From Lasioglossum baleicum (Eukaryota; Arthropoda; Insecta; Hymenoptera; Halictidae), in the NCBI RefSeq assembly GCF_051020765.1, contig NW_027469556.1:1-64000 (forward strand): 64,000 nt of DNA, read 5' to 3'. Both the position numbers and the translations under genes were made by a program. Below the pieces are notes generated by a model. It searched no databases. It saw only the letters and a list, made by a program, of their open reading frames with translations, and was not told where the DNA came from. Of the stretch, positions 58,699-64,000 are shown piece by piece (positions within the stretch are counted from its first letter, which is position 1; every line of letters begins with the position of its first letter).

Positions 58699-59606
58699 GG
58701 CTAGTCGAGCAAAAACACGTGCGAGAGGATGCATCCCGCAGACTAGTCGAGTAAAAACACGTGCGAGAGGATGCTTCCCGCAGGCTAGTAGAGTAAAAAC
58801 ACGTGCGAGAGGATGCTTCCCGCAGGCTAGTCGAGTAAAAACACGTGCGAGAGGATGCATCCCGCAGGCTAGTCGAGTAAAAACACGTGCGGGAGGATGC
58901 ATCCCGCAGGCTAGTCGAGCAAAAACACGTGCGAGAGGATGCATCCCGCAGGCTAGTCGAGCAAAAACACGTGCGAGAGGATGCATCCCGCAGGCCAGTC
59001 GAGTAAAAACACGTGCGAGAGGATGCATCCCGCAGGCTAGTCGAGTAAAAACACGTGCGAGAGGCTACATCCCGCAGGCTAGTCGAGTAAAAACACGTGC
59101 GAGAGGATGCATCCCGCAGACTAGTCGAGTAAAAACACGAGCGAGAGGATGCATCCCGCAGGCTAGTCCAGTAAAAACACGTGCGAGAGGATGCATCCCG
59201 CAGGCTAGTCGAGTAAAAACACGTGCGAGAGGATGCATCCCGCAGGCTAGTCGAGTAAAAACACGTGCGAGAGGATGCATCCCGCAGGCTAGTCCAGTAA
59301 AAACACGTGCGAGAGGATGCATCCCGCAGGCTAGTCGAGTAAAAACACGTGCGAGAGGATGCTTCCCGCAGGCTAGTCGAGTCAAAACACGTGCGAGAGG
59401 ATGCTTCCCGCAGGCTAGTCGAGTAAAAACACGTGCGAGAGGATGCATCCTTCAGGCTAGTCGAGTAAAAACACGTGCGAGAGGATGCATCCCGCAGGCT
59501 AGTCGAGTAAAAACACGTGCGAGAGGATGCATCCCGCAGGCTAGTCCAGTAAAAACACGTGCGAGAGGATGCATCCCGCAGGCTAGTCGAGTAAAAACAC
59601 GTGCGA

Positions 59607-59697
59607 GGTTTTGTGGGATGCGCATGCGCAGGTTTTGTGGGATGCGCATGCGCAGGTTTTTTGGGATGCGCATGCGCAGGTTTTTTGGGATGCGCAT
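59607..59697 (+). repeat. 24-bp block 54, 4 units
   Basis: Canonical units with a GTGCAAGAGG exit monomer. Confidence 0.95.
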
Positions 59698-60311
59698 GGC
59701 TAGTCGAGCAAAAACACGTGCAAGAGGATGCATCCCGCAGGCTAGTCGAGTAAAAACACGTGCGAGAGGATGCATCCCGCAGGCTAGTCCAGTAAAAACA
59801 CGTGCGAGAGGATGCATCCCGCAGGCTAGTCGAGTAAAAACACGTGCGAGAGGATGCTTCCCGCAGGCTAGTCGAGTAAAAACACGTGCGAGAGGATGCT
59901 TCCCGCAGGCTAGTCGAGTAAAAACACGTGCGAGAGGATGCATCCCGCAGGCTAGTCGAGTAAAAACACGTGCGGGAGGATGCATCCCGCAGGCTAGTCG
60001 AGCAAAAACACGTGCGAGAGGATGCATCCCGCAGGCTAGTCGAGCAAAAACAAGTGCGAGAGGATGCATCCCGCAGGCCAGTCGAGTAAAAACACGTGCG
60101 AGAGGATGCATCCCGCAGGCTAGTCGAGTAAAAACACGTGCGAGAGGATACATCCCGCAGGCTAGTCGAGTAAAAACACGTGAGAGAGGATGCATCCCGC
60201 AGGCTAGTCGAGTAAAAACACGTGCGAGAGGATGCATCCCGCAGGCTAGTCCAGTAAAAACACGTGCGAGAGGATGCATCCCGCAGGCTAGTCGAGTAAA
60301 AACACGTGCGA

Positions 60312-60378
60312 GGTTTTGTGGGATGCGCATGCGCAGGTTTTGTGGGATGCGCATGCGCAGGTTTTTTGGGATGCGCAT
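60312..60378 (+). repeat. 24-bp block 55, 3 units
   Basis: Two GTG-type units and a partial T6 unit, like the block at 57153. Confidence 0.95.
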
Positions 60379-60740
60379 GGCTAGTCGAGCAAAAACACGT
60401 GCGAGAGGATGCATCCCGCAGGCTAGTCGAGCAAAAACACGTGCGAGAGGATGCATCCCGCAGGCTAGTCGAGTAAAAACACGTGCGAGAGGATGCTTCC
60501 CGCAGGCTAGTCGAGTAAAAACACGTGCGAGAGGATGCTTCCCGCAGGCTAGTCGAGTAAAAACACGTGCGAGAGGATGCATCCTTCAGGCTAGTCGAGT
60601 AAAAACAAGTGCAAGAGGATGCTTCCCGCAGGCTAGTCGAGTAAAAACACGTGCGAGAGGATGCATCCCGCAGGCTAGTCCAGTAAAAACACGTGCGAGA
60701 GGATGCATCCCGCAGGCTAGTCGAGTAAAAACACGTGCGA

Positions 60741-60807
60741 GGTTTTGTGGGATGCGCATGCGCAGGTATTTTGGGATGCGCATGCGCAGGTTTTTTGGGA
60801 TGCGCAT
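60741..60807 (+). repeat. 24-bp block 56, 3 units, GGTATTTT variant
   Basis: Lies 2,109 bp from the block at 58632. Confidence 0.95.
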
Positions 60808-61337
60808 GGCTAGTCGAGCAAAAACACGTGCGAGAGGATGCATCCCGCAGGCTAGTCGAGTAAAAACACGTGCGAGAGGATGCTTCCCGCAGGCTAGTCG
60901 AGTAAAAACACGTGCGAGAGGATGCTTCCCGCAGGCTAGTCGAGTAAAAACACGTGCGAGAGGATGCATCCCGCAGGCTAGTCGAGTAAAAACACGTGCG
61001 GGAGGATGCATCCCGCAGGCTAGTCGAGCAAAAACACGTGCGAGAGGATGCATCCCGCAGGCTAGTCGAGCAAAAACACGTGCGAGAGGATGCATCCCGC
61101 AGGCCAGTCGAGTAAAAACACGTGCGAGAGGATGCATCCCGCAGGCTAGTCGAGTAAAAACACGTGCGAGAGGCTACATCCCGCAGGCTAGTCGAGTAAA
61201 AACACGTGCGAGAGGATGCATCCCGCAGACTAGTCGAGTAAAAACACGAGCGAGAGGATGCATCCCGCAGGCTAGTCCAGTAAAAACACGTGCGAGAGGA
61301 TGCATCCCGCAGGCTAGTCGAGTAAAAACACGTGCGA

Positions 61338-61428
61338 GGTTTTGTGGGATGCGCATGCGCAGGTTTTGTGGGACGCGCATGCGCAGGTTTTTTGGGATGC
61401 GCATGCGCAGGTTTTTTGGGATGCGCAT
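61338..61428 (+). repeat. 24-bp block 57, 4 units
   Basis: The second unit has GGGACGCGCATGCGCA; the exit monomer is GTGCAAGAGG. Confidence 0.95.
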
Positions 61429-62839
61429 GGCTAGTCGAGCAAAAACACGTGCAAGAGGATGCATCCCGCAGGCTAGTCGCGTAAAAACACGTGCGAGAGG
61501 ATGCATCCCGCAGGCTAGTCGAGTAAAAACACGTGCGAGAGGGTGCATCCCGCAGGCTAGTCGAGTAAAAACACGTGCGAGAGGATGCATCCCGCAGGCT
61601 AGTCGAGTAAAAACACGTGCGAGAGGGTGCATCCCGCAGGCTAGTCGAGTAAAAACACGTGCGAGAGGATGCATCCCGCCGGCTAGTCGAGTAAAAACAC
61701 GTGCGAGAGGATGCATCCCGCAGGCTAGTCGCGTAAAAACACGTGCGAGAGGATGCATCCCGCAGGCTAGTCGAGTAAAAACACGTGCGGGAGGATGCAT
61801 CCCGCAGGCTAGTCGAGTAAAAACACGTGCGAGAGGATGCTTCCCGCAGGCTAGTCGAGTAAAAACACGTACGAGAGGATGCATCCCGCAGGCTAGTCGA
61901 GTAAAAACACGTGCGAGAGGATGCATCCCGCAGGCTAGTCGAGCAAAAACACGTGCGAGAGGATGCATCCCGCAGGCTAGTCGAGCAAAAACACGTGCGA
62001 GAGGATGCATCCCGCAGGCTAGTCGAGCAAAAACACGTGCGAGAGGATGCATCCCGCAGGCTAGTCGAGCAAAAACACGTGCGAGATCATGCATCCCGCA
62101 GGCTAGTCGAGTAAAAACACGTGCGAGAGGATACATCCCGCAGGCTAGTCGAGTAAAAACACGTGCGAGAGGATGCATCCCGCAGTCTAGTCGAGTAAAA
62201 ACACGTGCGAGGGGATGCATCCTGCAGGCTAGTCGAGTAAAACACGTGCGAGAGGATGCATCCCGCAGGCTAGTCGAGCAAAAACACGTGCGAGAGGATG
62301 CATCCCGCAGGCTAGTCGAGCAAAAACACGTGCGAGAGGATGCATCCCGCAGGCTAGTCGAGTAAAAACACGTGCGAGAGGATGCTTCCCGCAGGCTAGT
62401 CGAGTAAAAACACGTGCGAGAGGATGCTTCCCGCAGGCTAGTCGAGTAAAAACACGTGCGAGAGGATGCATCCCGCAGGCTAGTCGAGTAAAAACACGTG
62501 CAAGAGGATGCTTCCCGCAGGCTAGTCGAGTAAAAACACGTGCGAGAGGATGCATCCCGCAGGCTAGTCGAGCAAAAACACGTGCGAGAGGATGCATCCC
62601 GCAGGCCAGTCGAGTAAAAACACGTGCGAGAGGATGCATCCCGCAGGCTAGTCGAGTAAAAACACGTGCGAGAGGCTACATCCCGCAGGCTAGTCGAGTA
62701 AAAACACGTGCGAGAGGATGCATCCCGCAGACTAGTCGAGTAAAAACACGAGCGAGAGGATGCATCCCGCAGGCTAGTCCAGTAAAAACACGTGCGAGAG
62801 GATGCATCCCGCAGGCTAGTCGAGTAAAAACACGTGCGA

Positions 62840-62906
62840 GGTTTTGTGGGATGCGCATGGGCAGGTTTTGTGGGATGCGCATGCGCAGGTTTTTTGGGAT
62901 GCGCAT
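62840..62906 (+). repeat. 24-bp block 58, 3 units
   Basis: The first palindrome is altered to GCGCATGGGCAGG; the exit monomer is GTGCAAGAGG. Confidence 0.95.
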
Positions 62907-63646
62907 GGCTAGTCGAGCAAAAACACGTGCAAGAGGATGCATCCCGCAGGCTAGTCGAGTAAAAACACGTGCGAGAGGATGCATCCCGCAGGCTAGTCCA
63001 GTAAAAACACGTGCGAGAGGATGCATCCCGCAGGCTAGTCGAGCAAAAACACGTGCGAGAGGATGCATCCCGCAGGCTAGTCGAGTAAAACCACGTGCGA
63101 GAGGATGCTTCCCGCAGGCTAGTCGAGTAAAAACACGTGCGAGAGGATGCTTCCCGCAGGCTAGTCGAGTAAAAACACGTGCGAGAGGATGCATCCCGCA
63201 GGCTAGTCGAGTAAAAACACGTGCGGGAGGATGCATCCCGCAGGCTAGTCGAGCAAAAACACGTGCGAGAGGATGCATCCCGCAGGCTAGTCGAGCAAAA
63301 ACACGTGCGAGAGGATGCATCCCGCAGGCCAGTCGAGTAAAAACACGTCCGAGAGGATGCATCCCGCAGGCTAGTCGAGTAAAAACACGTGCGAGAGGAT
63401 ACATCCCGCAGGCTAGTCGAGTAAAAACACGTGCGAGAGGATGCTTCCCGCAGGCTAGTCGAGTAAAAACACGTGCGAGAGGATGCATCCCGCAGGCTAG
63501 TCGAGTAAAAACACGTGCGAGAGGATGCATCCCGCAGGCTAGTCGAGTAAAAACACGTGCGAGAGGATGCATCCCGCAGGCTAGTCCAGTAAAAACACGT
63601 GCGAGAGGATGCATCCCGCAGGCTAGTCGAGTAAAAACACGTGCGA

Positions 63647-63713
63647 GGTTTTGTGGGATGCGCATGCGCAGGTATTTTGGGATGCGCATGCGCAGGTTTT
63701 TTGGGATGCGCAT
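63647..63713 (+). repeat. 24-bp block 59, 3 units, GGTATTTT variant
   Basis: Last block in the window, 2,906 bp from the block at 60741. Confidence 0.95.
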
Positions 63714-64000
63714 GGCTAGTCGAGCAAAAACACGTGCGAGAGGATGCATCCCGCAGGCTAGTCGAGTAAAAACACGTGCGAGAGGATGCATCCCGCAGGC
63801 TAGTCCAGTAAAAACACGTGCGAGAGGATGCATCCCGCAGGCTAGTCGAGTAAAAACACGTGCGGGAGGATGCATCCCGCAGGCTAGTCGAGCAAAAACA
63901 CGTGCGAGAGGATGCATCCCGCAGTCTAGTCGAGTAAAAACACGTGCGAGGGGATGCATCCTGCAGGCTAGTCGAGTAAAACACGTGCGAGAGGATGCAT

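Larger units (their letters stand above)
56045..62245 (+). repeat. 6.2-kb stretch without 41-bp monomers
   Basis: No 4-A (GTAAAACAC) monomer occurs between these two. Elsewhere they appear on average every several hundred bases. One forward frame therefore stays open across 56567-62365, reading the 14-residue repeat KTRARGCIPQASRV with insertions where 24-bp blocks lie. Overlapping reverse frames are open as well, so this is not evidence for a gene. Confidence 0.85.
1979..63984 (+). repeat. Marker monomer C: CATCCTGCAGG followed by a 4-A tract
   Basis: A 41-bp monomer with CCCGCAGG changed to CCTGCAGG (a CpG-to-TpG change that creates CTGCAG). Up to 36159 it is linked to GGCTTGTCGAG (1987, 2112, 2782, 4200, 4577, 4702, 6497, 6622, 8720, 11733, 18520, 20523, 20648, 23819, 23944, 30672, 35404, 36159). 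From 37403 it has GGCTAGTCGAG or GGCTGGTCGAG (37403, 38772, 39526, 40517, 42196, 48277, 50608, 52729, 53274, 56045, 62245, 63984). The window ends inside one of these contexts. Confidence 0.8.
1..64000 (+). repeat. Satellite array of 42-bp monomers with interspersed 24-bp subrepeat blocks
   Basis: Every line of the window is made of the same 42-bp unit or the related 24-bp unit, always in the same orientation. Neither edge leaves the array, so the true array is longer than 64 kb. The main variable positions are GAGTAA/GAGCAA (T-type and C-type monomers), GATGCATCC/GATACATCC/GATGCTTCC, GTGCGAGAGG/GTGCGGGAGG/GTGCGAGATG, AGTCGAG/AGTCCAG/AGTCGCG and AACACG/AAGACG. I see no intron-exon structure, tRNA, rRNA, telomere repeat or mobile element. 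Array structure is seen directly; the chromosomal location (centromere, pericentromere, subtelomere or sex chromosome) is unknown. Confidence 0.98.

Noticed and set aside
56567..62365. 1,932-codon forward open frame with a 14-residue repeat
   Set aside because: It follows from a stop-free consensus frame and a lack of 41-mers. Reverse frames over the same DNA are open too, there is no unique domain or believable start, and the starts are repeat-internal ATG codons.
39..63713. 24-bp blocks as inserted mobile elements
   Set aside because: They have no terminal inverted repeats, no target-site duplication and no coding capacity. They replace part of a monomer and not a duplicated target, and they align with the monomer itself.
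1..64000. CRISPR array
   Set aside because: Units abut without unique spacers, the variation is point changes in the repeat, and no cas-like gene is present.
1..64000. CENP-B box
   Set aside because: The CACGGG variant plus upstream GTCG recalls part of the NTTCGNNNNANNCGGGN consensus, but the TTCG is absent and the spacing between CG and CGGG is 10 bases, not 7.
1..64000. Ribosomal DNA spacer enhancer repeats
   Set aside because: Repeated short units with 42-bp periodicity recall spacer enhancers of some vertebrates, but no 18S, 5.8S or 28S sequence or promoter-like unique segment is present, and I see no sequence match from memory.
1..64000. Telomeric or subtelomeric simple repeat
   Set aside because: No TTAGGG, TTTAGGG or related hexamer/heptamer runs occur. 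A subtelomeric location remains possible but cannot be supported from the window.
1..64000. Bacterial or phage origin
   Set aside because: A same-orientation satellite with nested kilobase higher-order repeats and no genes over 64 kb is not expected in a prokaryotic genome.

Overview
The whole 64 kb window is one uninterrupted satellite-DNA array. I found no stretch of unique sequence, no believable gene, no RNA gene and no transposon. The basic unit is a 42-bp monomer (exact consensus copy at 3794-3835), present in roughly 1,380 tandem, same-orientation copies. About 78 of these are 41-bp versions that lost one A from the A5 tract. The second unit is a 24-bp repeat that occurs only in short blocks of 2 to 4 units. 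I located 59 such blocks spread from 39 to 63713. Each block replaces the GGATGCATCC segment of a monomer and returns to the 42-bp register at GGCTAGTCGAG.

The organism cannot be named from this sequence. A long array with higher-order repeats points to a eukaryotic centromeric, pericentromeric, subtelomeric or sex-chromosome block. The consensus has about 55% GC and 4 CpG per 42 bp, with no CpG depletion. The 24-bp unit carries a perfect NRF1-type palindrome, which fits an animal genome but does not prove one.

Layout. From 1 to about 42.4 kb the array is a mosaic of higher-order repeats. One marker monomer (GCTAGCAGAG plus a 4-A tract) recurs 19 times up to 40140, often at 1.7-3.3 kb spacing. 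Clear tandem duplications sit at 0.4-0.9 kb (251 bp shift), 11.8-16.2 kb (2,201 bp), 16.0-17.8 kb (1,220 bp), 26.3-35.5 kb (4,732 bp, containing nested 914-bp and 461-bp shifts) and 37.2-40.5 kb (2,123 bp). From about 43 to 53 kb a different marker (GTCGAATAAAA after a 4-A monomer) accompanies most 24-bp blocks, with shifts of about 2.07-2.3 kb and a very young 201-bp tandem duplication. From about 53.2 kb to the end a third composition dominates: blocks with a GGTATTTTGGG unit, many GATGCTTCCC pairs, and almost no 41-bp monomers between 56.05 and 62.25 kb.

Both 42 and 24 are multiples of three and the consensus has few stops, so very long open frames exist on both strands at once. They are a by-product of the repeat and are not annotated as genes. 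The points most worth following are the combination of about 125 NRF1-type palindromes with about 1,400 CACGTG E-boxes in CpG-rich, apparently undecayed DNA; the probable origin of the 24-bp unit from the 42-bp monomer; and the nested history of unequal exchange.
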